From positions 1-5,560 of the forward strand of contig JAJYBA010000112.1 in the NCBI GenBank assembly GCA_021779235.1: 5,560 nucleotides of DNA, written 5' to 3'. How positions within the stretch are numbered: the first letter of the stretch is position 1; every line of letters begins with the position of its first letter. A model generated the notes under the pieces. It was given only the letters and a program-made list of their open reading frames with translations, did not search any database and had not been told where the DNA came from. The position numbers and the translations under genes are program-made. This DNA is from Bacillota bacterium. GTDB lineage: Bacteria; Bacillota; Clostridia; Clostridiales; Clostridiaceae. This document shows, one piece after another, positions 5,511 through 5,560 of this stretch.

Positions 5511-5560
5511 TAATGTGTAACAATATACACCTAGTAAATAATCTTATTATTTTTTTAAAT
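5511..5560. other. AT-rich intergenic end of the window
   Basis: No gene is visible. An AT-only hairpin, AAATAAT-CTT-ATTATTT (5536-5552), runs into a T-run (to 5556). It could act as a weak second terminator for rightward transcription, but AT-only stems of this size are expected by chance in such DNA. Confidence 0.4.

Noticed and set aside
1..5560. tRNA, rRNA, insertion sequence, phage or toxin-antitoxin elements
   Set aside because: I saw no cloverleaf, rRNA-like stretch, terminal inverted repeats with transposase, integrase, or small paired toxin-antitoxin genes on either strand.

Overview
The window looks like chromosomal DNA of a low-GC, spore-forming Clostridium-type Firmicute. It is strongly AT-rich, has AGGAGG-type ribosome binding sites and A/T-ending codons, and its proteins (DbpA/YxiN-type helicase, cold-shock protein, Hsp33, TipA-like MerR regulator) read as clostridial homologues. 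The genus is an inference from composition and protein style; no marker gene fixes it.

Layout. The left three quarters are read leftward (minus strand). In transcription order they hold dbpA (2664-4112), a 66-residue cold-shock protein (2236-2436) with a strong terminator, an Hsp33-family redox chaperone (1166-2026) with its own terminator, and a MerR/TipAS regulator (249-971). The regulator is followed after 37 bp by the start of a D-2-hydroxyacid dehydrogenase-like gene cut off by the window edge (1-211). Each of the first four genes has a plausible promoter of its own. The regulator and the dehydrogenase probably form one operon. The right quarter is read rightward from a 295-bp divergent intergenic region. 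It holds a short collagen-like protein (4408-4869) and, 25 bp later, a 163-residue protein of unknown function (4895-5386), with a probable terminator at 5475-5510.

How the genes relate. The helicase and cold-shock genes are both RNA-handling, cold-adaptation functions, and both seem to have leaders of more than 100 nt. Hsp33 adds oxidative protein protection, so the left part is a loose stress cluster of separate transcription units. The rightward pair looks like a sporulation or spore-surface locus: Gly-X-Y repeats, no signal peptides, and a promoter that fits the sigma-K pattern in all but one position.

Most interesting points: (1) a MerR-type promoter (19-bp spacer containing an imperfect dyad) upstream of hslO, two genes away from a MerR regulator; (2) the collagen-like protein with a compact aromatic/arginine-rich C-terminal domain; (3) its partner of unknown function ending in a cysteine. 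Nothing here is clearly a new multi-gene system; the rest is ordinary clostridial housekeeping DNA.
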